From: Cephalopachus bancanus
Lineage: Eukaryota > Chordata > Mammalia > Primates > Tarsiidae
NCBI GenBank assembly: GCA_027257055.1
Contig: JAPVLO010000153.1
Span: 310,001-374,000 of the forward strand
Direction of reading: 5' to 3'
DNA: 64,000 nucleotides
Shown: piece after piece, positions 24,231-36,754 of the stretch
How positions within the stretch are numbered: position 1 is the first letter of the stretch
Layout: each line of letters begins with the position of its first letter
Notes under the pieces: generated by a model
The model's database searches: none
What the model saw: the letters and a program-made list of their open reading frames with translations, nothing else
What the model was told of the DNA's origin: nothing
Program-made: the position numbers and the translations under genes

Positions 24231-24884
24231 GGGCTATATTTCACTCTAATTGTTGAAATTCAGCATCCCAAATGAGATGTACTGTAAAGTAAAAATATGC
24301 ACCAGATTTTGAAGATTTATTATGAAAAAATAATGTAAAATACATTTCATTAATAATGCTTTTATTTGTTTTATTACATGTTGAAATGATAATATTTTGG
24401 ATGTAGTGAGCTAAATAAGGCATATTGTTAAAATTAATGTCATCTGCTTCTTTTACTTTTTTTAATGTAGCTACAAGAAAATTTGAAATTGCATATGGAG
24501 CTTGCATTATATTTCTATTTGACAGTGATGGTTTAGATGGTAGGACTTAAGTTAAAAATACTTATATAAAAAGAAAGAATTAATAAAATGCCTTGTGTAA
24601 GGCTTAAATATAGAAGACCTGAAAAAGACGCTGAATTGGCAAATTGTATATCTGGTATAGTAAGTACTAATACCCATTTTGATGAATCCATATCCTTTGC
24701 TCTATCTTCCTGAGAAAGTTTAGAGTTTTCATTTAATTCATGGATACTCAAGGACCTCTCTGCAGGAGACTCAACCTAAGCATCCTGAGCAGAGTCCCTA
24801 ATATTCTAAAACTTTCCTATCTTATTTTCTTTAAAACACACCCATCCCTTTTTCCAATCTTAGAGTCTTGCAAGGCAGAGGTGA

Positions 24885-25110
24885 TATGGAGCAGTAGAAA
24901 GAGCACAGGGTTAGCAACCAGCTGGATTTAGGTTTAAGTCCTGGGTGTGCCTCTTAATAATACTATATAAATTCTCTCTAAACTCCAGTTTTCTCATGTG
25001 TAAAACGAGAGTAAAATACCTGTCTTATATAGGTGCTGAAAAATAAATCAGGTTATTTGTACAGAGTACTTGGCATATGGTTAGTCTACAACAAAGAACC
25101 ACTGTGATTA
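24885..25110 (+). repeat. MIR SINE relic
   Basis: GGAGCAGTAGAAAGAGCACA, AGTCCTGGGTGTGCCTCTTA, CTCCAGTTTTCTCATGTGTA, AAAATACCTGTCTTATATAG and GTACTTGGCATATGGTTAG in MIR order. The U2 retrocopy lies 27 bp beyond its end. Confidence 0.82.
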
Positions 25111-25137
25111 TTACAACTGTTCAAACCTTCATCTTTG

Positions 25138-25186
25138 ATAAGAACAGACATCACACTTGATCTTAGCCGAAAGACCGAGAAGCAAT
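25138..25186 (-). pseudogene. RNU2 pseudogene: U2 snRNA retrocopy, 3' truncated
   Basis: The reverse complement reads ATTGCTTCTCGGTCTTTCGG followed by CTAAGATCAAGTGTGATGTC and TGTTCTTAT, the first ~49 nucleotides of U2 snRNA with about five changes. It starts exactly at the U2 5' end and stops near nucleotide 49-50. A 13-bp direct repeat ACCTTCATCTTTG (25125-25137 and 25187-25199) brackets it and there is no A tail. This is the classic form of a truncated snRNA retropseudogene. It is too short to act as U2: the branch-point pairing region is present but the Sm site and later stem-loops are missing. Confidence 0.93.
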
Positions 25187-25407
25187 ACCTTCATCTTTGG
25201 ATCTCCAAGAAAATTTTTGAAATGTATCAGGGCCTTATAATTGCAATGTTTTTGCCTAAAAGTATGCCTCATCATGAGAATCTGAAGTTCTAGACTAGGC
25301 AAATCTCTTCATAGCCATCAAAATGGGCTGTTTCTTATCTATGCATCCAGCTTCAAATGCAAAACAAATTTAGGTGAGAAGCAAAGGATGCCCTAGTTTT
25401 TATAGCA

Positions 25408-25610
25408 CAGTTTCTCAACCACTGAACTATTGATACTTTTAACTAGATCATTTATTTCTGTGAGGTGCTGTCCTGTGCACTGTGGAATGTTTATCATCAT
25501 TCCTAGATGCCAGTAGCACTCCCCTCTCCTCCAGTGTGACAACCAAAATGTCTCTAGACATTGTCAAATGTCACCAGGGGGACAAAATCACCCCTGGTGA
25601 GAACCGCTGC
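25408..25610 (-). mobile_element. hAT-Charlie-type MER element
   Basis: Reverse-orientation copy of the element at 21893-22085: CATTCCTAGATGCCAGTAGC, AATGTCTCTAGACATTGTCA and CACCCCTGGTGAGAACCGCTG. Confidence 0.75.
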
Positions 25611-25754
25611 TGTATGGGAATGTTATCATTCACTTTATAATATATCTCAATTACAGATGCTCTGATTATGTTTGAATTGCATAATTACATCAGATTGTAT
25701 CATTTTATTAGATACAAGCAAAAGCCTTTTACTTAATGCCTAAACATTCTTTTA

Positions 25755-25985
25755 AACTACCATTGATTGAGCTTCTACTGTGTGCTATGTTCTTGACATC
25801 TGCTTTCTCCTTTCATCGTCACAGTTTTCTGTGTGGAATGTGGTATGATAGTATTATAATCCTTATTTATACAGATAAGGAAACTTAACTTCAGGCAACT
25901 TAGATAATTTTTAGCCAAAACACAAAGCTAATGAGTAGCATAGCTGGGATGTGAGGACATGTTTTTCTCACTTCAAAGTTTTTTC
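25755..25985 (-). repeat. MIR SINE relic
   Basis: GAGCTTCTACTGTGTGCTAT, TTATACAGATAAGGAAACTT, ACACAAAGCTAATGAGTAGC and AGCTGGGATGTGAGGAC follow the MIR reverse complement. Confidence 0.78.
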
Positions 25986-26194
25986 CCCACATGTAGCACA
26001 CTTCTTTCAGTTTTGAGTTTTCTTTTTATGGTAAGGTTGCTTTATCTTGATTAGACTGAAAGATATCGGCTTCTATGTGCTGTTAGATAGCTTGTAGAGA
26101 CTAAAGCCTAGAGATTAACTGTCTTGTACTTGATTTAAGATGGTCTTGTGCTTCACCCTTTACCCTCATTTATATAAAATGAATAGAATGTAAT

Positions 26195-26243
26195 GAATAT
26201 GCATGTGTACCCCCTGAATCTAAAAATGAAAAAAAATTAAAAG
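26195..26243 (+). mobile_element. Tiny L1 3' end fragment
   Basis: ATGCATGTGTACCCCCTGAA, TCTAAAAATGAAAAAAAATTAAAA is the last ~30 bases of an L1 3' UTR plus tail. It is severely 5'-truncated. Confidence 0.65.
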
Positions 26244-26414
26244 GCGAATAGTAAAAGCATCTTTATCATCAGGACCATACATACTCCCTAGATCCTCTTC
26301 ATAAAAATAAAGAACTAAAGACAGTTTCTGCCTCTTAAAAGTTTTCAGTTTGTTTGGTCAAATGAGATTTACACATATAAAATGATCTGAAAATAAAACC
26401 TGTTAGGATCAGTT

Positions 26415-26522
26415 ACTCTGAGGTTGGGTGGGAGGAGAGCTTGAGCCCAGGAGTTAGAGGCCAGCCTGGGCAACAGAGAAAGTCTGTGCCTAAAAAAAAA
26501 AAAAAAAAAACCAAAAAAAAAA
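26415..26522 (+). mobile_element. Alu left-arm monomer (FLAM-like) fragment
   Basis: GGTGGGAGGAGAGCTTGAGC, CCAGGAGTTAGAGGCCAGCC, TGGGCAACAGAGAAAGTCTG then a long A run. It has left-arm text directly followed by a poly(A) tail, so it is either a free left monomer or a truncated old Alu. Confidence 0.75.
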
Positions 26523-26529
26523 CGTAAGA

Positions 26530-27810
26530 TATACTGGAGTAGCTATATAGAACTGAAAAATAAAGAGAAAGATCAGTATAAGTTACAATTGACTTAGGAC
26601 ACTTCATAGGGGAGTCATGGTAGGAAACAGACAAAAAATGGGGTTACAGTTTAGAAAGTTAATTATAACAGATACTGCATGTCTAAATTTCTTTTGAGTA
26701 TAAAAAGAAGAGGTTAGACACATAGTGGCAAGTGTATGATTATCTACTGGTGGTCAACATTCCATTGTACAACTCTCAAGAATAAAAAAATAAAATCATG
26801 GGTCATATTTTTCTCTCCTTTCTCCCTGAAGGGTTTCTGCTTACTTCTAACTATTACTAGAGGATAGACAGACATGTTCATTTCATGCATAAAAAAGGAT
26901 TCTAGAAACATGACTTTCACAAAGAAAATGATTTGTGTGTAGTCACAGATTCTTAGAGCTGAAAGAGATCTTGACAATCATCTGGACTCACCATTTCATT
27001 TTAGATATGAAATGATGTCCCCCAAAGAGAAATGAATTGCCCAAAATTACACTGCTGGTAAGAAACCAGGTTGTGTGTTTCACTGCTTCCATGAAGTGAA
27101 AATCATGGTCACTAAAATGAGGTGACTCCTTAATGATTACTTCATATCAACCAACAGCTGAGCCCCTACTTCATATCAACCAAGAGCCCCTACCCAGTTT
27201 TCAAGTGTCATATTCATAGGGAGCAAACCAAGGTTGATCCTGAGCCCTAGACTCTATGACACAATAAGACCATGGTCAGGGTCACAACAATAAGAAAGAC
27301 AGGTCACTTACTAGGTGTTTTGAAAGCTTATAAGAAACCAAAAATAATAATCATCTTGAGTACTAATATGCAACTCTGTAATACGTGCAAAAGTTTATGT
27401 ATAATCAACATACTTTATTACACTAGATGGCAGCAAATAGGTATCTCGGTATACAATCAGCTAACTAGGAAACTGAAAACAAAATGAAACTACACACAGA
27501 CTGGGTCTCCATTTGCCTGAATAAAGTAAATGTTTACATGAGCATTAAGCTCTTGCATGCTCTCAAACATTCTTTAAAACGTCATTGTTCTTCTCATATA
27601 GTTTTTTATTGAGGGTCCTTCTTATACATGTAGGGTAAACTGCTGTAACTTTGTGGTGAACTGCAGTAACTTTGAATTGTATAATTGCTGACTCCTGGAC
27701 AGTTAGGGCAATATGGTTTGTATCTCCAGATTTTTTTCTATGTCCATCAAAGGCAGCATAATAATCAGAGAATAGGGGATAGGCAGGAATGAAAAGATAG
27801 CTTTTTGGTT
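26530..27810. other. Intronic stretch, no repeat recognised
   Basis: Apart from a ~29-bp tandem duplication at 27139-27194 I see nothing recognisable. Confidence 0.4.
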
Positions 27811-27811
27811 T

Positions 27812-28070
27812 TTTTTAATAAAGATGTGGGGTACAATTCAGGGTTAGGTATACGAATGTTGATTATGCAAGTACCCTTGTTGATGAGGTATGCCCCGCCC
27901 TCCTCTAGCAGTTTCTCTCAACTACCAATCCCATCCCCCTCCCCTGACAGTTTCCCACTACTGCCAATCCCTTTCTTATAGTATTATAATAATTGTTCAA
28001 GGTCCACTTATGAGTGAAAACATATGGTACTCTGTTCTTTGTTTCTGTGATAGATCACTGAGTACGATAT
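27812..28070 (-). mobile_element. L1 3' UTR fragment, minus strand
   Basis: AAAGATGTGGGGTACAATTC, AGTTTCCCACTACTGCCAAT, AAGGTCCACTTATGAGTGAA and TTGTTTCTGTGATAG are the reverse complement of an L1 3' end. It shares its text with 5681-5861, showing an L1 family younger than the L1M copies in the window. Confidence 0.82.
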
Positions 28071-28074
28071 GACA

Positions 28075-29820
28075 TCAGGATTCACAGGACCGAAAAGGAC
28101 ATTAACAAATGCTGACTGTGAATATTGAGAAACAGAGATAACTGAAATTAAGCAAATTTAGAGACCTCAGTTTATTGTCTTAAAAATAGGCCATGCAAGA
28201 TGATCCGCTGGGGAATAAGAAGATACTAAAACATTTATTTATATGAGTTACTTATCTAAAATAAAAAAAGGAATGACAGTTATTACTGAGCTTGTAAGAG
28301 TCGCATAAAGATTTCACTCAGCCTGTGTGTCTGAGTCACATGTCACATTTGCTATGAAAGGAATTCTGCGGGAAGAGTGGGAGGGTTACAGTTCAGAGGG
28401 ATTGTTTGTAATATCTTTAGTTATCGCTTTCATTCAACATGTTAGAGCATTCTTTACAGGTTCTACATGGCTGATTTGATGGATAAACAGATTCTATTGA
28501 TATTATGTTGGTTTAACTAATGATCATGTAACAAACAAGTTACTTAAAAAGATTAATGTAAGGAAATTTCATACTAAAGGGAAAACTAATAATGCAAGCC
28601 CAAATCTACAATAAGAAAATATCTGAGCTGATACTTTTCTTACCACTAGAATAAGCTTTCAAAATAGGAAATTATCCCAAAGACTATTTGAAATTAAGAT
28701 TTACTCCTACTCTGATTAAGAATGAACCTCTAACTTAGCATATATTATGCCTTTTTCAAGAATGAGACAGAGATAGTCACTAAAGCCAAATATTGAAATA
28801 CTGTAAATGAAACACAGTCCTAATCTTCAAATTGTTGTTTCATAAACTATTAATGAGGAATCCTTCCTCCAAAAGAAGTAAACTTGTTCAAACACATTGT
28901 AGGAAGTACTTTGTCCTATTAGACATTAAAAGTAAAATATTTTAAAATATTGCTTGGTTCAACTTTATCAAGATTTAAAATTTTATATTTTCATATATGT
29001 TTTATAATGAACACAATATGTTAGAGCATTGTACATGCTTATAATTTATAAATATGTAAACATGCATATTATGTGTGTTCAAAAATTATTCTATTAATGA
29101 GATATAGAATCCAAATTTCAGTGACTTATGACTGAGAATAACCCCTTTAAGGATGAATGAGTGAAATCATGCAAGAGGCTTAGAGATTGCCAATGTCACC
29201 ACAAAGCATAGATTTCCAAATTCATATTATTCACATATATTCTGTTTCATTCTATTCTGCTACCATACTTTGCTCAGGCTTAATTTATCAAGTAAACACT
29301 TAGGTACAAAGAATCTAAGAAGAAATATGGGCTCCTTAGACTCTTACAACTCTTCAAGTGTATTCTCCAATACATTCTAAAAGAATTGCTGTATTGGAAG
29401 CACAATGACATAAGAAATAGTAAAGAAAAAGCATCTGACCATCAGATAAAATACAACTATGTGGAAAGGAAGAAGCAGGAATACACTTACAGGATAAGCT
29501 AAGTATTTAATCTTAGAATTAAAATTTTTCAGATGAACACCCATAAAGCAAGAGAATTTCCAAAAATATATTTGCTATTTTGGACTGTACAGAAAAATGA
29601 AAAATGGTTTACTAATAAGAAGTTGACTTGGATATGGAGAAAGTAGCCGGTGTTCTGGGGAAGACACAAAGAGATGAGTGGATGAAAAGAAACCCTCTCA
29701 GGTAAGGAGTTTCATACCCCTGATGATTTTATTACATGTTGGCCCCTTTTTCTTTTTACAGCTTTGCTGCAAGACTGTGATAAATAGTCTGAACAAATTC
29801 TGCTAAAAAAGTCCTATAGG
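28075..29820. other. AT-rich intronic stretch
   Basis: No repeat, RNA or coding feature recognised over this stretch. Confidence 0.4.
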
Positions 29821-29821
29821 C

Positions 29822-29965
29822 CAGTGCTTGGAAAATATGGTCCTGGGAGTCTGGTCTATCTGCACCAGGACCACCAAGGGAGCTTGTTAAACATCAGGTT
29901 TCTGGGCTCCACCCCAGACCTATCAAACACTCTGAGAGGAGAATTGGAAATCTCTATTTTGTATT
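29822..29965 (+). mobile_element. MER5A-like hAT element
   Basis: CCAGTGCTTGGAAAATATGG, GGGAGCTTGTTAAACATCAG, CTGGGCTCCACCCCAGACCT and CTCTGAGAGGAGAATTGG match MER5A order. Confidence 0.75.
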
Positions 29966-30279
29966 CCACTAGTTGATGTGTAGCTCTTTTGTACTTCTTT
30001 GGGTCTCAACTCTAAGGCAGACTGTAACTGGAAAAGGAGAAAAGACAAGATGAGAGGCTCCCCTAATGGTCTGAGATCATTAGAGGCTCACATCTGAAAG
30101 ACAATATTACATTCATGTTATGAGATTAGATAAGATGTAAAACAACTTCATATTCATAAAGGAAATTAAATGCCAGAATTAGGTACATTTAAAAAGAGAC
30201 TGTAAATCTTCATCTTGAAAAGGACAATTTGTTTTGGGTCTTTTAAGAATGTGCCTTTGCCTACATTCAGCTATGTTCC

Positions 30280-30480
30280 AGAAACACATTTACTGCTCAA
30301 TATGATCATAGAAAGTAGTTATTATTAACCCAATTTTATTGATGGGGAATGTAGATTGAGAGGTTAAACATCTTACCAACATTCATTTGGCTAGTAAGAT
30401 ACAGAGGTGGGATTTGAACCAGCTTTCTGAAATCATAACCAATGCATTCACTTATACTACTACCTGTCTGGTTCTAAAAT
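30280..30480 (-). repeat. MIR SINE relic
   Basis: TTAACCCAATTTTATTGATG, GATTGAGAGGTTAAACATCT, GGCTAGTAAGATACAGAGGT and GGGATTTGAACCAGC follow the MIR reverse complement. Confidence 0.78.
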
Positions 30481-31159
30481 TCAGGATACCACTGGTAAAC
30501 AGATGAGGGAAGAAGTAAAAATATAATGGAAAATTGAAAAAAAAAAGAGGGAAATGTTAGTGTGTCTGACAAAAAGGAAATATGCAAACATTCCTTTGGT
30601 CTATTTGATGGAACTAAACGACTTTTACAACAGAAGGGAAAAAAGGAATCTTTCTAGACTGACAACTTAGTATCCTTGAAGTAGCAGGTCAACAAACAGG
30701 AAATACTCACTTGATTTGAACTAGAACACAGAGTTCCTATCTTAGGAGAAATTTTACAGGATTGACAAGTAGTCAGGTCAAGGTTGAATTTCACATCTCC
30801 CATGGACAGAGAATGCTTAATATTCCCCTGCAACAATGGTTCAGCACCAAATCAGAAGCAATATCTCTCAATCAGCAGTCACAGCTGCCATTTCCCATAT
30901 CAACCAAGATTTCCTGATTGGTCTCTCGCCAAGTCATAATTATTAATGTAACTTTATTTACAGGCTTAGATAGGTCTTAGCACCGAGGTTAAGTGTGGTT
31001 GTTATTCATTGCACCAATTTTGCTGCGTTACATTTATTACCATACCCATAATGCAATTTCACAAGCTTGGTATTACTTTTTTTCTCCTCTGATTTGTATT
31101 GGTGCTTCTTGATCAACGAACAGGGACTGGATGAAAAAACCTACAGCTTAGCACAAGAC

Positions 31160-31345
31160 AGGGATGGTAGAAAGAGCTGAGGCTTTGGGGACAGCACACC
31201 CTGAGTTTGAATCCTTGCTTATTTGATTCAAGAAAATTAATGATATGTTTTCTTGCAGTCTATGTTTCCTCAAATTCAGTAAAACGAGAATGGTAAGAAC
31301 ACCCCTACTGAATTACTATAAGATAAACTCTAAAAAGTGCCTGCT
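31160..31345 (+). repeat. MIR SINE relic
   Basis: GGTAGAAAGAGCTGAGGCTT, CCTGAGTTTGAATCCTTGCT, TGTTTCCTCAAATTCAGTAA and GAATGGTAAGAACACCCC follow MIR order, with several small indels. Confidence 0.65.
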
Positions 31346-31424
31346 TAATGTTTATAGACTCTCACCCAGGAAGTTCTGCTGTCATTATCTACACACTATC
31401 TTTTTAAATATATTTATTATATTA

Positions 31425-31620
31425 ACAAAAGCTAACATTTATTGGGCACTGTCATCTTCAGACCCTGTTCTGACACCGATTGGTTGTTCAATCCTCTTAA
31501 CAGTAGTATGAGATGGGGTTTGGTAGTGATCTTGTGGTAAAGATGAGAAAACTTTGGCCCAGAGATGAGAAGCACCATGGCTAGGTAGTCCTACTTCCAA
31601 GCCCACACTTCTAATTATTA
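31425..31620 (-). repeat. MIR SINE relic
   Basis: GCTAACATTTATTGGGCACT, AAAGATGAGAAAACTTTGGC, CCAGAGATGAGAAGC then TCCAAGCCCACACTTC match the MIR reverse complement. It lies opposite in orientation to its two MIR neighbours. Confidence 0.7.
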
Positions 31621-31664
31621 TTCTAGAACAAGATTTCTACATCAAGAAGATGTAAGGAGGCACT

Positions 31665-31905
31665 AGCACAGTTGTACAGAGCAAGGGTGGTGGAGTCATG
31701 ATGCTGGGTTTGATTCACAGCTCCACATTTAGCTGTGTGTGCTTTGAGTAAGTCAATTCTCTTCCTTGTGCTTCAGTCTCCTTATCTGATAAACAGAGAT
31801 AATAGTACCTACCTCAGAGGCTTGTTGTAAGGACTATCAGTGACTTAAAATATGTAAAGTGCTTAGAATAGCACATAGTAAATACTATCATGATAATAAA
31901 ATATT
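31665..31905 (+). repeat. MIR SINE relic
   Basis: GGTGGTGGAGTCATGATGCTG, TTCAGTCTCCTTATCTGATA, AATAGTACCTACCTCAGAGG and TGTAAAGTGCTTAGAATAGC are clear MIR landmarks. Confidence 0.85.
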
Positions 31906-31909
31906 TTCA

Positions 31910-33436
31910 GGTGGTAAGTCTGATGATGGATGTTTCAATGCTGGAACTGAAAACAATCTGCATTTTCTTGCTTATTTTGATGACTGCAAAAGTTTCTTAC
32001 AATTCTGTATCAAATAATAACTTTGCTAACACTTTATGAATTAAAACACCTAGCTTTCTTCTTAATACAGTAACCAATTTTGGCCTCTCTGTGACTTGAA
32101 CAGCTCTAAAACCCACTTTAAGTCAATGAGATCAAAGAGTAAGAAAAAGAAATAAAAAGATGTCTTTAGAATTAGGCATCTATCAAACTAAAGCTTTCAT
32201 CTGACTTCTGGCCATATCACCAAAGAGTGTCAGTCCCAAAACATGTAGACTGTAATTTTGAAAATTTACATTGTAGCTGTTTTATCAGTTTTATTTTTCA
32301 AGGCCAAAACACTCAAGTTTGAGATATAAAAGTTGCAAGTTCAGAATTCCCTATAGTTGCCTAAACTACCTGTGACACAAAATCTAGAACTTTCATTCCA
32401 TCCACTTGGTATAATATGTGTGCAATACTTTACTTAATTTTTACAGCAAGGAATTTATCAAGTTCTAATTGTGTATAATGTTCTCTTAATTTTTGCAGCA
32501 GAAAGTTTATCAAGTATTATCTTTTAAATTTCCTCTGGCCCCACAAATCTTGGTTTATGATGTGGAATTTAAAACCCGTACAATAGCACGGTTATAAAGT
32601 AGCACCTACATGTATCCTTTTTTTTTTTTTTGCATAATCCTATACAAAATTAAACAAAATTGAATCATTCACCCAAATATTTTAAAATAATAGCTCATTT
32701 ATCAAATTTAAAATAGTATCTTTTTTCTTTTGTACTTTTTTTTGGCTAATTTTTTTAAAGCAGGAGTTTAATTCAAGAGTGAAGCCAATATACTTATCAG
32801 GTTTAATACCACATTCTAAACAATACTCATATTGGGACATAACACTGAGGTTGAGATGATAGCAGAAGTCTTACAAATGGAATCAGTTTTTCCTTTTAAT
32901 AAAAACTACCATCTATCATCTGAATTGATAATATCTGTCTGGAAAAAACTGTTGAAGAAACAAAATTATTGGACTGATATGATGGGGGAATAAGTGGAAA
33001 TGGAGAAACAGAGAGGAGAGAGTAAAAACGGTCCAGAATGTCATTCTAAGATGTCCTCTCTTGTTTCTCATTGTTATAGTACACTGTAGTTTGGCCAAGA
33101 AAGAAGCCCATTTCTTGCCCATGTGCCTGTGTGTGTCTACTCACTTAGGGGCTCTGGTTTGCTTTCCTTAACCCCCACTGATAGTGGGCTACCATGCACT
33201 GAAGTTTCTGTCTCATTCTCCACACTGCACACGGTATCTATTTATAACTGAACCCGGTCTTAGGAAGCTGGAGGTTCCTTAATCCCTTTGGAATCTGCAA
33301 GATGCTGGAAAGGCAAAGCAAAGATTAGAGATGTGGTTGGGGGGAGTTTGAAGGTAACTTAGGACCAAACAATTACAAAGCATGTAGAGCCTTTGCCTCT
33401 CAAAGGAGAATAAGGCAGCCCTTATTGAAACATGGA
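31910..33436. other. AT-rich intronic stretch
   Basis: No repeat family is firmly recognised. At 32750-32780 a T run precedes AAAGCAGGAGTTTAATTC, which resembles the reverse complement of a polyadenylated 3' end but has no flanking duplication that I can see. Confidence 0.4.
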
Positions 33437-33449
33437 TGTGGTGTGTCTT

Positions 33450-33734
33450 TTTTTTTTTTTTTTGAGTTGGAGTCTCACTCGGTCGCCCAGACTGGAGTGC
33501 AGCGGCCTCTCCCGGCCACCGCAGCCTCGACCTGCTGGGCTCCGGTGATCCTTCCGCCTCAGCCTTCTGAGTAGCCGGAATTACAGGCATGCACTACCAC
33601 GCCCAGCTGATTTTTTGATTTATTGTAGACGAGGTCTCGCTGCCCAGGCGGGTCTCGAACCCGCTGGCTCAGGCAATCCACTCACCTCAGCTTCCCAAAG
33701 GCGCGGGATTACAGGCTGAGCCACCGAGCCCGGC
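33450..33734 (-). mobile_element. Alu SINE, full length, young form
   Basis: Antisense Alu with GAGTTGGAGTCTCACTCGGTC, GGTCTCGCTGCCCAGG and GGTCTCGAACCCGC. It is among the least decayed Alu copies, with many CpG sites kept. Flanks TGTGGTGTGTCTT (33437-33449) and TGCGGTGTGTCTT (33735-33747) are its duplication. Confidence 0.96.
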
Positions 33735-33749
33735 TGCGGTGTGTCTTCT

Positions 33750-35600
33750 TTAGCCTCCAATCACAGGAAGCTGAAGCCTTGTCAACACTTCTGCAAGTCT
33801 CCCAGAATCACCGTAAGGGTCCTCAATACCCAACTAGATATCAGGCAAACCTCATATCATTACCATGATTTCTCTCCCCTATTCAACAACTCCCCTTTTT
33901 CCCCAGCAAAGTACTCTTGGAGCAGATTTAGATAGTAAGCTCAGCTCATCCTAAAGAAGACCTATAACCTTTCAGACTTTAAAATCACCTTAGAGTTTAT
34001 AGTTGTAAGCTGACAGTGACTGCTTCAACTCACAAATTGCAATGCTTGAAAATGTGCTCAAGACAAATGCTGTGTTGCACACTTCTTTGGGCAATCTGGT
34101 TCAGGGTTCCAAAGGGCAACAACAGTTACAACAATCACATGCTTCATAGACAAAAACTTCCATATGCTATATATTGTCATTGTATTCACTAATCTACTAA
34201 CAGTTTATTTCAGCTATCAGTGGCTCTTGATGTGATTACAAAGTAATTAAACTGATAATTTTAATCATTATGACAGTGCTCATATATTTAAATATATTAT
34301 CTGTAAAAGTGAGTACATTGGGAAGTTTTAAATAAATTCTAATGATGTTGCTACAACTCAAATGATTTTTAAGATTTTGGGGGGGGAATTATCATTGGAG
34401 TTAAATTAATTCATGACCCACATAAGAAAATGAGCCTTATTACTTTTTAGTCCCAGTCAACCTAATTTAATGACACAGTAAACGTTTTTGGAGCAAATAC
34501 ATTCATTATCTAGAGCTGGCTGGTACTGGCATTTTCCTGTACTTGCTTGCAAATCCCCCAGGCAACTGCAGATAACTGGAATATAAGGCAAGCATTTCAG
34601 TGTCACTGCTGCTTTCTGTAATATTATGCCATAAATGCATGTACCTTCTTATAGGACTTTGAATGATATACGGTCTAAGAAAAATGGGGACAAGAGCCCT
34701 CAATTGACTGTAAGAACTTCAGATCCAGAGGCCATGTCTTCTTTCTTTCCAAGCCCTGGCATCCTCCCCGTCCATTCCCTAGATTACTTAAGATAACTTT
34801 ATGCTTTTAATAGGTGCCTAATAAATACTCCTAATTCACTAGTAGGTTGAAGGTTAAAATCTACTTCTATTTTTTCTTCCAACAACTTTGAAGTTTATAT
34901 TTCTTAAAGTGAGGGACTCTGGTTTCTCTTCTGGATGGCTGACTCACCACACAAGTAAAAAGCATTTTCTTAATAGTTTCAATTTCTCAACTTGTCACAT
35001 TGTTCTGTAACAGTCAAACCAAACTCTTGTTTGGGGCTAAATTATTTTCAAAATATTTGCAGAAATCATACCACTCTATACTCAGGTGAGAACACTTAAG
35101 ATTGAGTTTAACTAATTCTGATAAATCATTTCATCTCCTTATTTTGGTGGCTCTTTTGTGTACAAGGATGCTGCCTGTTCAGAATAGGAGATAAGATCCA
35201 GGGAACAGATGACAATTTTTCAGATGTCTGTCACTAACAGTCCTTCAAAGAAAACTGGCCATTTTGAAGTTTTTGCCTCTTAAACGTGGTGTTATATCTT
35301 CCATGTTACTTTGCAAACATCAATATCTTGTACCTTATTACTTTGAGAATTTTCTCTTTTTATGAATATTTATTTTTATTTCTCCCCCAATTCATTAAAG
35401 TGCTTTGTTTGTCAATTTCAAATTAATCATTGTTACTATTATTTTACAGATATTCTGTATTCCATTTATAAAATTCCAAACTCAAAAAAAATTCTGAAGG
35501 ATCTCAGATTCTAGGTTTATAAAATGCTAATGACACTACATATTTTCAGAACTGAACAGAAAAAAAAAAGAAAACTGACATCACGCTAGGGGAGCATTTT
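33750..35600. other. Intronic stretch, nothing recognised
   Basis: AT-rich, single-copy to my eye. No gene or RNA recognised. Confidence 0.4.
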
Positions 35601-35624
35601 CATGGACACTTACAAATTAGTATG

Positions 35625-35745
35625 TATATTTATTTGTAGATGAGCACTAAAGACACAGGGGTTAAATGACTTGTTCAAAATTTCACAGCTAGTAAGTAAC
35701 AGTGTTGGGACTGAAGTCCAGCCTGTCTGATATAAAGTCTGAGAG
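35625..35745 (-). repeat. MIR SINE relic
   Basis: AGATGAGCACTAAAGACACA, GGGTTAAATGACTTGTTCAA, TTTCACAGCTAGTAAGTAAC and TGTTGGGACTGAAGTCCAG follow the reverse MIR core. Confidence 0.72.
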
Positions 35746-36057
35746 TCCTGGTCAAGCTCCTGAGAGAGCATCTCCTTTGAGTTTCATTTTTCAAACACTC
35801 CTTTCATTTGAGGGCAATGTTAGCAAAAGCAGTTGTGCTTTGAGAATTTCTCAGACAGAAGAGATTATCATTATGGTTCAAGAAACAAGGAATATTGGTC
35901 AAGTTTAAGAGAAGAATCTTAAGGGTTAAAGGTACTACAGGTTATCACAATTTGGTGATAGTTTGCTGAGGTTGCTACAAAATAAGCAAAGTCAGAAACA
36001 GCCCATATCTGCAGAAAGTTACCATATAAATTGGCAGCCAGGTATAAGAAACTTTCT

Positions 36058-36140
36058 ATTTCTACTTCTCTTCCTCCTCTTCCTCCTCTTACTACTACTA
36101 TTACTACTACTATTAATTATTATTGTTGTTGTTATTATGT
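36058..36140. repeat. Pyrimidine/TAC/TTG simple repeat tract
   Basis: TTCTCTTCCTCCTCTTCCTC passes into (TACTAC)n and (TTATTG)n. This low-complexity tract creates apparent Leu-rich and Ser-rich open frames on both strands that are not genes. Confidence 0.85.
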
Positions 36141-36754
36141 ATTTAGAACAGAACAAGAGAGTAGGGTAAAATACAGATAAGCGAAATTTCAGATTTCTGA
36201 TATTAACAAAAGAGGTCAAGGAGTCTCTGTTTTGAGATGTGGGGTAAAGAGAAGAATAAGGTTCTAGGAAAAGCCAGGAATAGAGATGAAGTCAGGAAAA
36301 CAAATTATTTTCCTTTTCATCGGCCAAAATACATGCTGTTGTTAAACCCTCAACCTCCCCATCCCAAACTCCTTGCACTGCTGGCCGTGTTCCATTACTC
36401 TAGAAAACAATCCGAAAGCCTGTGTGCATGACAGAGATTCCCTGCCACTCAGTTCAACTGCCTGGGGCAACCCACAATTTCCTCTAATTGGAGTGAACCT
36501 CAGAACTCTATGATTTACAGATTCCTAGAACGCTTGTAAGAAACTTGCACATCATTGTTATACTTGATCCATGAGAAGGTGAGAGTGTAGATATAAACAT
36601 TGCTATTTTGAAAATAAAGAAAAATAGGCTTCAAGAGACACATGGCTATTAAGTGGTGAAGCAGATACTCTAGGATAGGTTTCTTGACTATGCTTCTTCA
36701 TATTACTTGTTGAAAATTTCTGGTCTTTAAAAAATTTTCAAACAATAATTTGAA

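Noticed and set aside
35963..36219. Leu-rich and Ser-rich peptides on opposite strands
   Set aside because: Both are translations of a simple trinucleotide repeat tract.
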